Below are positions 1 to 7,952 of a stretch of DNA of 50,435 nt, one piece after another. The stretch is from an uncultured Clostridia bacterium (lineage in GTDB: Bacteria; Bacillota; Clostridia; Christensenellales; CAG-138). The first letter of the stretch is position 1; every line of letters starts with the position of its first letter. The position numbers and the translations under genes are program-made. The DNA lies in assembly GCA_946631895.1 (NCBI GenBank), contig CAMPAN010000001.1, forward strand, positions 1-50,435, in the 5' to 3' direction. The notes beneath the pieces were generated by a model. It was not told the DNA's origin and ran no database searches. It saw only the letters and a program-made list of their open reading frames with translations.

Positions 1-602
1 TGGCGGTCTGCGAGGTCAATTCTTCGATGGGAAGGATCGTTGCGGCGCCGACGGCCGGCGCGAGCGGCATCCTGCCCGGCGTGCTGATCGAATGTGGAAT
101 CGAACGCGGATGGACCGACGAGCAGCTGATCCAGGGTTTATTCACCGCAGGTGCGGTCGGCTTCCTGTTTGCAAAGAATGCGACGATCTCGGGCGCGGAC
201 GGCGGCTGTCAGGCGGAGACCGGCGTCGCCAGCGCGATGGCGGCTGCGGCGATCGTCGAGCTTTCCGGCGGCACGCCCGAGCAATCGCTCGACGCCGCGG
301 CGATGACGATCAAGAACATCATGGGGCTTGTCTGCGATCCGGTCGCGGGTCTGGTCGAATGCCCGTGCATCAAGCGAAACGCGCTCGGCGCTGCGAATGC
401 GCTTTTGTGCGCGGACATGACGTTGTGCGGCATCACGAGTCTGATCCCCTTTGACGAGGTCGTTTCCGCCATGCTGCAAGTCGGCAGGGATATCCGCCGC
501 GAATACCGCGAAACCGCAAAGGGCGGGCTTGCAGCGACACCGACCGGCAAGGCCGTTGCCGAGAAGGTCAGACGTTTTCAGGCATATACGGGCGAGTATT
601 GA
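1..602 (+). CDS. sdaAA: L-serine dehydratase, iron-sulfur-dependent, alpha subunit (5' partial)
   Basis: This is the C-terminal part of the alpha subunit of the [4Fe-4S] L-serine deaminase, which converts L-serine to pyruvate and ammonia in the cytoplasm. The frame is open from base 3, and the motif EVNSSMGRIVAAPTAGASG, typical of the catalytic subunit, spans the ATG at 27. That ATG is therefore internal, and the gene begins before the window. Conserved cysteines are visible in GADGGCQAE, VCDPVAG and VECPCIKRN, the last two being the usual cluster-binding region. The protein ends at TAA/TGA-type stop 600-602 and is followed by a hairpin terminator. In clostridia the beta subunit gene normally lies just upstream, which cannot be checked here. 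Confidence 0.95.
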   Translation, partial: AVCEVNSSMGRIVAAPTAGASGILPGVLIECGIERGWTDEQLIQGLFTAGAVGFLFAKNATISGADGGCQAETGVASAMAAAAIVELSGGTPEQSLDAAAMTIKNIMGLVCDPVAGLVECPCIKRNALGAANALLCADMTLCGITSLIPFDEVVSAMLQVGRDIRREYRETAKGGLAATPTGKAVAEKVRRFQAYTGEY

Positions 603-616
603 TCGGCGTATAAAAC

Positions 617-650
617 AGCACACGGCATTTGCCGTGTGCTGCTTGCGTTT
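617..650 (+). terminator. Bidirectional terminator between sdaAA and tmk
   Basis: AGCACACGGC (617-626) pairs with GCCGTGTGCT (631-640) around a 4-base loop and is followed by a T-rich stretch to about 652. It sits 15 bases after the sdaAA stop and beside the tmk stop, so it can serve both convergent genes. Confidence 0.8.
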
Positions 651-657
651 TTGGCGT

Positions 658-1326
658 TTACAATCCGAGCGCCGGAAGTACGACCGCTTCGATACGCTTT
701 GCGATCGTTTCGATCGGGAGCAGTTTTCCGCTTTCGGCACAAAGAATCAGCCTGACGTTCGGAATTCGCTGTGCGTATTCGGCGTACTTTTTGCGTGCGC
801 GCGCCTGAATGGAATCAATGCTTTCGTAAACGTCGCGCGCATTGCCGATGTAATCCCGGAAGCCTTTCTTGTCCACGTTCTCAGCAGCGCTTTCGGTATC
901 CATATCGAGGACCAGATGCAAATCCGGCACGGGAATTCCGAAATGCTTATGCTCCAGTTCGAGACAGAAATCGAGGATATCCGGTTTGTCGAGGTCGATG
1001 TCGCGGATGCTCTGATAGACCGCGTTGGAAAGCACGTAGCGGTTGATCAGCAGCACGTCGGCGTCGGAATAATCGAGGTGTTTGAACGCTTCAAACCGGT
1101 CCAGAGCGAACCACAGCGCCATGCTCTTGCCGTCCACGGTGTTCGCGGCGATACCGTCCTTTGCGGAGAGGTATCGTCCCACCAAACCGCCGAAGAACGT
1201 ATCGTACATGGGAAAGGAGATCTCCCTGACCTTCAGCCCGCGATTCCGCAGCGTTTCGGCAAGACAAGCCATCTGGACGCTTTTGCCGGTTCCGTCGATA
1301 CCCTCGAATGCAATGATTTTCGTCAT
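658..1326 (-). CDS. tmk: Thymidylate kinase family protein
   Basis: This is a 222-residue P-loop kinase that phosphorylates dTMP to dTDP in dTTP synthesis. The P-loop EGIDGTGKS is at residues 8-16, the DRF nucleotide-binding element follows in ALDRFEAF, and RYVLSNAVYQ matches the conserved region that in thymidylate kinases reads RY..S..AYQ. I chose the ATG at 1326 over an upstream one at 1362 because GGGAGG lies 8 bases before it and the protein then starts with the usual KIIAFEG. It is monocistronic, with its own promoter and convergent to sdaAA. The sequence is of the divergent clostridial subtype, so dTMP specificity is inferred from the family. Confidence 0.88.
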   Translation of the reverse strand: MTKIIAFEGIDGTGKSVQMACLAETLRNRGLKVREISFPMYDTFFGGLVGRYLSAKDGIAANTVDGKSMALWFALDRFEAFKHLDYSDADVLLINRYVLSNAVYQSIRDIDLDKPDILDFCLELEHKHFGIPVPDLHLVLDMDTESAAENVDKKGFRDYIGNARDVYESIDSIQARARKKYAEYAQRIPNVRLILCAESGKLLPIETIAKRIEAVVLPALGL

Positions 1327-1409
1327 GCGGTGTCCTCCCGAAAACGGATTCGGCGCCGTCAATGCAGCGGCGATCCGTTTGTCTCTTTTGTCTGATTGAT
1401 CGTAAATTC

Positions 1410-1438
1410 ATTATAGCATATCCGACAGGATCGGGCAA
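1410..1438 (-). promoter_or_regulatory. Sigma-A-type promoter of tmk
   Basis: On the minus strand the -35 TTGCCC (1438-1433) and -10 TATAAT (1415-1410) are 17 bases apart, about 85 bases before the tmk start. It is one of several -35 boxes in the window beginning TTGC instead of TTGA. Confidence 0.75.
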
Positions 1439-1446
1439 GATGATTC

Positions 1447-1453
1447 TGTCAAA
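1447..1453 (+). promoter_or_regulatory. Possible Spo0A box upstream of spoIIE
   Basis: TGTCAAA differs at one base from the consensus 0A box TGTCGAA. A second, weaker copy CGTCAAA is at 1510-1516. spoIIE is a direct Spo0A target in Bacillus, so the position is sensible, but single 7-mers of this quality occur by chance. Confidence 0.3.
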
Positions 1454-1566
1454 CCATGCCGGACTGACGGCTTTTCCGGCGTTTTTACAGGATTGAATAC
1501 ATATCGGCGCGTCAAAATCCCGGGGAACGCCGCACAAACCGACGGACAGACACGGGTATCTTCCGG

Positions 1567-1572
1567 TACAAT
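1567..1572 (+). promoter_or_regulatory. Possible -10 element of spoIIE
   Basis: TACAAT ends 6 bases before the spoIIE ATG. The best upstream partner is CGGACA (1543-1548, spacing 18), a poor -35, as expected for an activator-dependent promoter. If used, transcription would begin at or next to the start codon. Confidence 0.4.
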
Positions 1573-1578
1573 GGGTGC

Positions 1579-3831
1579 ATGCAGAAGAAAGAGGCAACAA
1601 AAGCAGAAAAAGGGAAAAGATCCGTGATCGGAACTGCGGTTGTGATCGGCGGGTTTCTATGCGCGCTGCTGCTGTCCCGTGTGCGGATTCACGGATTGCA
1701 TATGCCGCTTTCAATGGGGCTGCTGCTCGGCAGTCAGCTTGTCGGTTTCGACCCTGCGGCGATCGTGGGGGGAATCATTCTCGGCGCATTTTCAAAGTCG
1801 CAGCCGAATTGGCAAGGTGTATCAGCTGCATTGCTGTACTGGGGAATCACACGTATCATATTGCTGATACGGAAAAACTGTACACCGAAGCAACGGCTGT
1901 TCGTATATTTGCTTTGCAGCTTCATAACACTTCCTGTCTCGGCAATCATAGGCACGGAAGAACTGCTGTACGGCGTAATTGCGATCGCCGTTTCCCTGCT
2001 CGCGGCGATCTGTTTTCGACGCATCTGTCTTTCGATCCGTACTCTTCTGAGCCCGCGGATCGTGACGGAACCGGAGCAGATTGCGTTTGCGATCGGCATC
2101 GGAATGCTGCTTCTTTCCTGTTCCGACGCCGTATTTCTCGATTGGTCGCTTTCGATCATGCTGATGTTCCTTCTGACAGGGATCGCCGTTTATGCGAGAG
2201 GCTTTTTCGGTGCTGCCGCCGGGATTCTCTGGGCAGTCATGCTGACTGTTTTCTCCGGTGCAGATCCGATTCTGATCGGCGGAATCGCCCTCGGTGCTTT
2301 GACTGCTGCGGCTGTGCGGGAGCGGGGAAAGCTGTTTATTGCCGCCTCGTTTCTGCTGTCGGGTATTCTGTTCAGACTGTATCGCATACAGGACGTCGCG
2401 ATCATTAACATACCGAATCTTCTGAGCGGAATGATGCTGTTTGTGATCCTGCCGAAGGAATGGCTGCATACGATCCGCCGATATACGGATGCGAAGCTTG
2501 ATGCCGAACGCATGGTCAGGGAGGCGATTCGCCGAACGGAGCAGCGTGTCGCCAATGAGATGGAACGCATGGGAAAGCTGCTCGGAGGAATTTCGGCCAT
2601 GTTTCATGTTCCGGAAAAGGAGGATGACAGCGTGGAACGCTGGACGGTGCAAGGCGCGCTTGCCATCTGCCGGGATTGCGAAAACCGAAAAAGATGCTGG
2701 AGAGCGGCTGACGAAATGCAGAAGACCGTCCTCGGCATTGCAAAAGCTGTTGTTGCCGGAGAGCGTGCAGAACGAACGGATCCGATTGATGAGGCATGCA
2801 GCCGGTTTGACGACCTTTGTGCGACCGTGCGACTGTCCTATCAGCAGGCTTTGAATCGCAACGCGGTTTCAAATCAGGCGCAAATGCAGTCCGGATTCGT
2901 CGAACGTCAGATTTCGGGAGCAGGCGCGGCGCTGTGTACCCATGCCAGACAGATGCGCAGTCGGTCGGACCGTACGGATCAGGACGAAAACAGGATTCGC
3001 GCACACTTGATCGGAGCAGGGCTGCAAGTCGAGTCCCTGGAACTGTATGAGGCAAACGGAACGGATATGATTTCCGCTGTGCTGAAACGACCGCTGAACA
3101 GAAAACACTCCGATGTTCGCCGCGAGATCGAACAAGCATGCGGCTATCCGCTTCGCTGTATCCGTGTTGCGCAAAGCGAACGGAAGGTGTCGTTTGTCTT
3201 TGAACAGGACGCAGAGCTGCATGCGGCGGTGCAGATCGCAAGGACGACACAGATGCATACCGTCAGCGGCGATGCAACCGGTGAATGCCGGATCCCGGGC
3301 GGACGGGTGTGTTTTGCACTGTCTGACGGAATGGGGCGGGGAAGAGACGCGCGCCGCGAGAGCGAAGCGGCGATCCGGCTGCTGTTCCGTCTTTGTCATG
3401 CCGGAATGTCGCAGGAACTGGTATACGAGAGCGTGAATCGGATGCTGATGGTACAGAGTGAAAAAGAAATGTACGCGACGCTGGACGCGGTCTCCATCGA
3501 TCTCAAAACGGGAGAAGCAGAGATGCTGAAATACGGCGCGCCGCCGAGCTTCCTCGTGCGGGACGGTCAGGTAGGCGCGATTGCCGGAGAAGCGCTTCCT
3601 TGCGGGATTCTTGCGGAAGCAAAGCCAAGCGTGATCCGGATGCATCTCAGAAAGAACGACCGGATCATCATGTGCTCGGACGGTGTGCAGGATATGTTTC
3701 CGGAGGGTACAGACGAGGCGATTCGTTCCGTTGAGGCAAGCGGAGGAAAGGCGGGGGAACGGCTGTTGAGAATAGCAAAGGCAAGAGGCGGTTCGGACGA
3801 TATGACCGTCATGGAAATCGTTGTTGCATGA
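1579..3831 (+). CDS. spoIIE: Stage II sporulation protein E, sigma-F-activating phosphatase
   Basis: SpoIIE is the membrane PP2C-type phosphatase at the sporulation septum that dephosphorylates SpoIIAA and so releases sigma-F in the forespore. The 750-residue product has a short basic N-terminus, about ten hydrophobic segments to roughly residue 290, a middle region with the SpoIIE cysteine motif CRDCENRKRCW, and a C-terminal PP2C domain. Metal-binding aspartates are seen in LSDGMGRG, MCSDGVQDM and GGSDDMT. It is somewhat shorter than the Bacillus protein (about 827). The ATG at 1579 has no Shine-Dalgarno sequence. The stop overlaps the spoIIGA start by four bases (ATGA), an operon arrangement I do not know from Bacillus or model clostridia, where the two are separate loci. 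Confidence 0.95.
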   Translation: MQKKEATKAEKGKRSVIGTAVVIGGFLCALLLSRVRIHGLHMPLSMGLLLGSQLVGFDPAAIVGGIILGAFSKSQPNWQGVSAALLYWGITRIILLIRKNCTPKQRLFVYLLCSFITLPVSAIIGTEELLYGVIAIAVSLLAAICFRRICLSIRTLLSPRIVTEPEQIAFAIGIGMLLLSCSDAVFLDWSLSIMLMFLLTGIAVYARGFFGAAAGILWAVMLTVFSGADPILIGGIALGALTAAAVRERGKLFIAASFLLSGILFRLYRIQDVAIINIPNLLSGMMLFVILPKEWLHTIRRYTDAKLDAERMVREAIRRTEQRVANEMERMGKLLGGISAMFHVPEKEDDSVERWTVQGALAICRDCENRKRCWRAADEMQKTVLGIAKAVVAGERAERTDPIDEACSRFDDLCATVRLSYQQALNRNAVSNQAQMQSGFVERQISGAGAALCTHARQMRSRSDRTDQDENRIRAHLIGAGLQVESLELYEANGTDMISAVLKRPLNRKHSDVRREIEQACGYPLRCIRVAQSERKVSFVFEQDAELHAAVQIARTTQMHTVSGDATGECRIPGGRVCFALSDGMGRGRDARRESEAAIRLLFRLCHAGMSQELVYESVNRMLMVQSEKEMYATLDAVSIDLKTGEAEMLKYGAPPSFLVRDGQVGAIAGEALPCGILAEAKPSVIRMHLRKNDRIIMCSDGVQDMFPEGTDEAIRSVEASGGKAGERLLRIAKARGGSDDMTVMEIVVA

Positions 3832-4775
3832 AGCTGGAGATCGAACCGTTCCTCCTGGACAATACACTGATGAATCTCTGCGTTTACAGACTTGCGGCAG
3901 CGTGGATGGGAATCCGGATCCGCACGGTTCCGACTGCCTGTGTATCGCTGGTCGGCGCGTGCTATGCGCTGCTTTCGCTGCATTGGCTTCCGCAGCTGAG
4001 GGAACCGTATTGGAAACTGCCGTGCTTTCTATTGTTATCGGTTCCGTTGTTTCGACGCGCCGGCGGCATGATAAAAGCAATACCGTTCATCCTTTTCTCT
4101 GCAGCTCTGACAGGCGGATTTACGATACTGCTGACGCTGCAGTTCGGAGGGAAGGTATACGCGGACGGAACGGTGATCGGAACGGTGCCGGTGCGCGCAG
4201 CGCTGCTTTCGGGCGTGATTGCATCGTTTTTGCCGCAGATGATCCGCAGAATGCTGGGAATACGCAGACGGCATGCGCTGTATACGGAAGCGGTGATCCG
4301 TCTTTCGACACATACATACCGATGCAAAGCGCTGATTGACAGCGGAAACCTGCTGAAAGAGCCGATCTCGGGGCTTCCGGTCATTCTGATCAATCATGAT
4401 GTCGATCGTCCGCTGCGGCCGATTCCGTTCCGAAAGCTGTCGGGAAACGGCATTCTATACGGAGAACATCCCGTCTCTGTGTCGCTTCTTCAGTTTGGAA
4501 ACATCGAGGCAGATTGTTATTGCGCCAAGGCACCGGAACGGATCGCGCATGCAGATGCGATCCTGCCGGAGATCCTTTTACCGAATGATTGGAGGATTCA
4601 GGATGATAACGTGGCTGTTTCGTATCTGGTCTCGCCTGCTCGTACGGCTTCGCATTGGCAGACGCAATATCTTATGGTACGTTCATGCAAACGAAGGACT
4701 TCCGCCGCCGCTCGATCCGGAAGAAGAGACAAGGTGCATCGCGCTTGCGCCGACCGTCAAGGAAGCGAAGGATAA
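3828..4775 (+). CDS. spoIIGA: Sporulation sigma-E factor-processing peptidase
   Basis: SpoIIGA is the membrane aspartic protease that cleaves pro-sigma-E in the mother cell after a SpoIIR signal from the forespore. Five hydrophobic segments occupy about residues 1-145. The soluble domain carries the catalytic DSGN motif in [13 protein letters not shown]. The expected end of the family lies near [10 protein letters not shown], around residue 255. The frame instead runs on for 57 more codons inside sigE, in another frame, giving a basic tail (residues 259-315) with no family resemblance. The start overlaps the spoIIE stop (ATGA). The protease call is firm; whether the long tail is made and kept is uncertain. 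Confidence 0.9.
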   Translation: MKLEIEPFLLDNTLMNLCVYRLAAAWMGIRIRTVPTACVSLVGACYALLSLHWLPQLREPYWKLPCFLLLSVPLFRRAGGMIKAIPFILFSAALTGGFTILLTLQFGGKVYADGTVIGTVPVRAALLSGVIASFLPQMIRRMLGIRRRHALYTEAVIRLSTHTYRCKALIDSGNLLKEPISGLPVILINHDVDRPLRPIPFRKLSGNGILYGEHPVSVSLLQFGNIEADCYCAKAPERIAHADAILPEILLPNDWRIQDDNVAVSYLVSPARTASHWQTQYLMVRSCKRRTSAAARSGRRDKVHRACADRQGSEG

Positions 4776-5316
4776 GCTGATCGTTCACAACCTCAGACTG
4801 GTCGTTTATCTTGCAAAAAAATTTGAGAACACCGGCGTACAGACGGAGGATCTGATCAGCATCGGGACGATCGGGCTCATTAAAGCGGTCGAGACCTTCA
4901 AGCCCGAGAAAAAGATCAAGCTCGCAACCTATGCGTCCCGCTGCATTGAAAACGAGATCCTGATGCATCTGAGACGTACCACCAAGCTGAAACTCGAAGT
5001 CAGCTTTGACGAACCGCTGAACGTCGACTGGGACGGAAACGAACTGCTGCTTTCCGATGTGCTCGGAACGGAACCGGATGTCGTCAGCCGCGACATGGAG
5101 GACGAAGTCGAACTCGAACTCCTGAACAAAGCCCTGTCGAAGCTGACGGAACGCGAGCGTGCGATCATTGATCTCCGGTTCGGGCTCGGAAACGGGGAAG
5201 CACAGACGCAGAAACAGGTTGCGGAAACGATGGGAATTTCACAAAGCTACATCAGCCGTCTGGAAAAACGGATCATGAAACGCCTGAAACGGGATATTGT
5301 GCGGATGCAGTCATGA
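4603..5316 (+). CDS. sigE: RNA polymerase sporulation sigma factor sigma-E (precursor)
   Basis: This is the mother-cell sigma factor, made as an inactive membrane-associated precursor. The product is 237 residues, close to the Bacillus 239. I chose ATG 4603 because GGAGG is 7 bases upstream and the product then begins with an amphipathic pro-sequence rich in W, F, L and R. The processing region reads [13 protein letters not shown], matching the Bacillus cleavage region before EALPPPL. Region 2 shows [13 protein letters not shown] and [13 protein letters not shown]; region 4 shows the helix-turn-helix [14 protein letters not shown]. The first 173 bases overlap spoIIGA. It ends with Ser-stop encoded by TCATGA, shared with sigG on the other strand, with no terminator between them. 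Confidence 0.96.
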   Translation: MITWLFRIWSRLLVRLRIGRRNILWYVHANEGLPPPLDPEEETRCIALAPTVKEAKDKLIVHNLRLVVYLAKKFENTGVQTEDLISIGTIGLIKAVETFKPEKKIKLATYASRCIENEILMHLRRTTKLKLEVSFDEPLNVDWDGNELLLSDVLGTEPDVVSRDMEDEVELELLNKALSKLTERERAIIDLRFGLGNGEAQTQKQVAETMGISQSYISRLEKRIMKRLKRDIVRMQS

Positions 5317-6084
5317 GCGGACATAGCTTTCGAGCTTTTTCAGCGCGCTTTTTTCGAGCCGAGAAACCTGTGCCTGCGAAATACCGATCTCCCTGGAGAC
5401 TTCCACCTGTGTTTTACATGCAAAATACCGGAGTTTCAGGATCTTCTGATCGCGTTCGCTGAGCTTCGAGATACCGTCCTTCAGCGCGATGGAATCAACG
5501 CGCCGGGATTCGTTGTCCTTCGGATCGCAGATCTGATCCAGAACGCATAGCGTATCGTCGTCGGACTGAAACACCGGATCATAGATCGAAACGGGATCGG
5601 AGATCGCATCGAGCGCAAAAACGACGTCCGGTTCCTGCATGCCGAGCATTTTTGCAATCTCTCCGACGGTCGGTTCCCGCGACAGCTTCTCCGTCAGCAT
5701 GAGCTTTGCCTGCATAGCGCGATACGCGGTATCGCGCATGGAACGCGGTACGCGGACAGCGCTGTAATCGCGCAAATGACGGCGAATCTCTCCGGCAATC
5801 ATCGGGACAGCGTAGGTGGAGAAGCGTACGTCCTGACTGAGATCGAATCCATCGACGGATTTGATCAATCCGACGCATCCGACCTGAAACAGATCGTCTG
5901 CAAGCTCGCCGCGTCCGGCAAACCGCTGGACGACGGAAAGGACAAGACGCAGATTGCAATAGATAAACCGTTCGCGCGCTTGTTCGTCGCCTTCTTTTGC
6001 CTGTTTCAGCAGCTCTTTCATTTCATCCGGCTTCAGCTTCGGAAGCCTTGACGTATCAATGCTCGTGATCTCCACTTTCTGCAA
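5311..6084 (-). CDS. sigG: RNA polymerase sporulation sigma factor sigma-G
   Basis: Sigma-G directs late forespore transcription. The product is 257 residues (Bacillus 260) and starts [14 protein letters not shown], matching the family N-terminus KVEICGVDTSKLP. This alignment favours a TTG start at 6084, which has GGAGGTG 8 bases upstream; the frame is open further 5' but lacks homology. Region 2 has [14 protein letters not shown] and [14 protein letters not shown]; region 4 has [14 protein letters not shown]. In Bacillus and model clostridia sigG lies directly downstream of sigE on the same strand. Here it is inverted and convergent, overlapping sigE by six bases. The intergenic region to 6148 shows no clear sigma-F or sigma-G promoter. 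Confidence 0.96.
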   Translation of the reverse strand: MQKVEITSIDTSRLPKLKPDEMKELLKQAKEGDEQARERFIYCNLRLVLSVVQRFAGRGELADDLFQVGCVGLIKSVDGFDLSQDVRFSTYAVPMIAGEIRRHLRDYSAVRVPRSMRDTAYRAMQAKLMLTEKLSREPTVGEIAKMLGMQEPDVVFALDAISDPVSIYDPVFQSDDDTLCVLDQICDPKDNESRRVDSIALKDGISKLSERDQKILKLRYFACKTQVEVSREIGISQAQVSRLEKSALKKLESYVRS

Positions 6085-6147
6085 GTTGAACCACCTCCGA
6101 ACCATAGTCTTTCCGCCTGCCTGCACGTTCAAACACGGATGCGGCAT

Positions 6148-6176
6148 TTGACAGACTTTTCCAATCGTGGTACGAT
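6148..6176 (+). promoter_or_regulatory. Consensus sigma-A promoter of the metallophosphoesterase gene
   Basis: TTGACA (6148-6153) and TACGAT (6171-6176) are 17 bases apart. This makes the ATG at 6167 untranscribed and supports the GTG start at 6203. Confidence 0.85.
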
Positions 6177-6202
6177 ACAGAAAAACAATCGGAGGAAGCG
6201 TT

Positions 6203-7396
6203 GTGAAACGGTTTCGGGTTTGTCTGATAACAGCGTTATGCCTGATCCTTCTTTTGGGCTGTTCGACAGCACAGAAGGGGGAAACGGTTTCAACGGCAGA
6301 ACCGGCAGCGGAAACGCCGGAAATCAAAGAAGACGAAGTGTGCTTTGCGTCGATTCCGGAGACGGAAGACATACCGGAAGTCCCGGAGCCGACGATCCCG
6401 GATACTGCACCGGATTCCGACCGTACGCCGGAACCCGAGAAGACGGCTGCACCGACGCCAACGGCACAAAACGTACAGGAGACAGGGGAGAGCTCGTCAA
6501 AATACACGGCGCAAGACGGTGTCTATACGATCGCATGGATAAGCGATCCGCAGCATTATTCAAAGAAATTCCCGGAAACCTACTATGCGATGACGACGTT
6601 CCTGCACGATCACAGGGAAGAGATGAACCTTGCCTATATCATCAATACCGGCGATCTTGTACACAATACGGATCTGGATTCGGAATGGGACGTGGCAGAC
6701 CGAGCACAAAAAACCATCGACGATATTCCGAACGGGGTTCTTGCCGGGAATCATGATGTTCTGAATCCGATCGGATATAAGACGTTTTGCGCGCGTTTCG
6801 GCGAAAAACGGTATCAAAATAAGCCGTGGTACGGCGACAGCTATGAAAACAACCGCGGACACTACGACCTGATTACGGCGGGGGAAACCGATTATCTGTT
6901 TGTATATATGGGGTTCGCGCCGACGGATAAGTGCATTGATTGGGTGCGCGATGTATTCAAAAAGTATCCGGACCGGATCGGCATTCTCTGCCTGCATGAT
7001 TATTACACGAAGACATTGACGCTTTCCGAGGACGGCAAGAAATGGCACGATCGTGTTGTCAGGGAATCGCCGAATCTTTTCATGGTTCTATGCGGACACA
7101 AATACGGCGCATACTGCTTCCCGGAAACATTTGACGACAACGGAGACGGCAAGGAAGACCGCACCGTGTATCAGATGATGTTCAATTATCAGGCATCCCT
7201 GCATGACGGCGGCGGCGGTTATCTTCGCCTGATGCAGATCGACGAAGCGGACGGAACGATGCACAACCTGACGTATTCCCCGGTATTCGAGGATTTCAAC
7301 CGGTTTGACGATCCGGCAAACAGAGAAGAGTATTATCCGTTTGACGAGAAGAACGAGGAGTTCATTCTTCCGCTGCCGTGGAGGATCCAACACTGA
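6203..7396 (+). CDS. Metallophosphoesterase lipoprotein
   Basis: This predicted surface lipoprotein of 397 residues carries a calcineurin-like phosphoesterase domain. The GTG start follows GGAGG by 7 bases and lies downstream of a clear promoter. A signal peptide ends in lipobox LLLGC (Cys20). A low-complexity Glu/Pro/Thr linker follows to about residue 105. The domain then shows the metal-ligand motifs SDPQHY, NTGDLVHN, LAGNHDV, CLHDYY and LCGHKYG in the canonical order. The substrate cannot be told from sequence; relatives act on phosphomonoesters or diesters such as nucleotides or teichoic acid. It is monocistronic, closed by a strong terminator, and divergent from sigG. Confidence 0.85.
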   Translation: MKRFRVCLITALCLILLLGCSTAQKGETVSTAEPAAETPEIKEDEVCFASIPETEDIPEVPEPTIPDTAPDSDRTPEPEKTAAPTPTAQNVQETGESSSKYTAQDGVYTIAWISDPQHYSKKFPETYYAMTTFLHDHREEMNLAYIINTGDLVHNTDLDSEWDVADRAQKTIDDIPNGVLAGNHDVLNPIGYKTFCARFGEKRYQNKPWYGDSYENNRGHYDLITAGETDYLFVYMGFAPTDKCIDWVRDVFKKYPDRIGILCLHDYYTKTLTLSEDGKKWHDRVVRESPNLFMVLCGHKYGAYCFPETFDDNGDGKEDRTVYQMMFNYQASLHDGGGGYLRLMQIDEADGTMHNLTYSPVFEDFNRFDDPANREEYYPFDEKNEEFILPLPWRIQH

Positions 7397-7420
7397 AACA
7401 AGCATAAATGAATAACAATA

Positions 7421-7447
7421 AGGAGCGGAAAAAACCGCTCCTTTATT
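7421..7447 (+). terminator. Terminator after the metallophosphoesterase gene
   Basis: AGGAGCGG (7421-7428) pairs with CCGCTCCT (7435-7442) around six A residues, followed by a T-rich run. Confidence 0.85.
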
Positions 7448-7537
7448 TTATGCAGTCGATGGGAACGGAATCCGTGCGATACAGACGGATTCCAAAGCAT
7501 GCAAGGGGGCACTGCGCCCGAAGATCAGGACAGCCGA

Positions 7538-7648
7538 TCAAAATAAGCTGCAAAGAAGCGCAGCGAGCTTCCGGTAGAAAACGTGGGAACGCAGATGGGA
7601 AACGCGCTCGATCCGGCGATACAATCTCTTCAATTCATGGTGGTTCAT
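7538..7648 (-). CDS. Possible small basic protein (36 residues)
   Basis: A minus-strand frame starts with ATG at 7648 preceded by AAAGGAG at a good distance and encodes 36 residues beginning MNHHELKRLYRRIERV and ending ALLCSLF. The first two thirds are basic and likely helical; the end is hydrophobic. I recognise no family. The ribosome binding site and the otherwise empty neighbourhood are the main support. A TTGACA lies upstream near 7715, but its -10 partner is poor. It could be a small sporulation or regulatory peptide, or a chance frame. Confidence 0.35.
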   Translation of the reverse strand: MNHHELKRLYRRIERVSHLRSHVFYRKLAALLCSLF

Positions 7649-7851
7649 CACAAAGTCTCCTTTCTTGTATCTGATTTAGAGTATAAAGGAGAAATATGTC
7701 AAAATTGTCTGGAAATTATGAAGGAAACGCCAAAAAACAGCGATAAAAGTATGAATAAGACTTGAACAAATTGTGAACATGGTGTAAAGTAAAATGGGAT
7801 AATTTATGAACATAGTTCGATATTAAGAATATAGCAATGTAATTAATCGGT

Positions 7852-7869
7852 AATACGCGTATTCGACAA
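7852..7869. promoter_or_regulatory. Palindrome adjoining a perfect Spo0A box
   Basis: The 12-base palindrome AATACGCGTATT (7852-7863) overlaps TTCGACAA (7862-7869), which is the exact complement of the 0A box TTGTCGAA. It lies in AT-rich noncoding DNA with no obvious promoter next to it. Confidence 0.35.
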
Positions 7870-7899
7870 ATATGGGGTCAAAATGAAAGGAATATCGGA

Positions 7900-7926
7900 C
7901 AAAAAGAAAGGAGGCTCTCGGCCTCC
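7900..7926 (-). terminator. Terminator of the 7953-8702 lipoprotein gene
   Basis: On the minus strand GGAGGC (7926-7921) and GCCTCC (7915-7910) form a stem with a 5-base loop, followed by TTTCTTTTTG. Confidence 0.75.
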
Positions 7927-7952
7927 GTGTCGGTTGATTCGGTTATGGGTTT

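Larger units (their letters stand above)
7451..7952. other. AT-rich intergenic island without a confident long gene
   Basis: About 500 bases separate two gene-end terminators. The part from 7680 to 7900 is clearly more AT-rich than its surroundings. It holds a short minus-strand reading frame with a good ribosome binding site (7538-7648), a 16-codon plus-strand frame after AAAGGAG (7696-7746), a 12-base perfect palindrome AATACGCGTATT (7852-7863) and an exact 8-base Spo0A-type box (7862-7869). I see no structured RNA that I recognise. Confidence 0.6.

Noticed and set aside
2869..4080. A 403-codon open frame antisense to spoIIE and spoIIGA
   Set aside because: It crosses the junction of two real genes and shows no domain.
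6085..6147. A sigma-F or sigma-G promoter before sigG
   Set aside because: GTATC and GGAAAA elements occur on the minus strand but with spacing (11) far from the required 15.
7696..7746. A 16-codon plus-strand frame after AAAGGAG
   Set aside because: The ribosome binding site is good, but the product is too short to support as a gene without conservation data.
7583..7765. A 60-codon plus-strand frame in the AT-rich island
   Set aside because: It has no ribosome binding site and runs from GC-rich into AT-rich DNA with changing composition.
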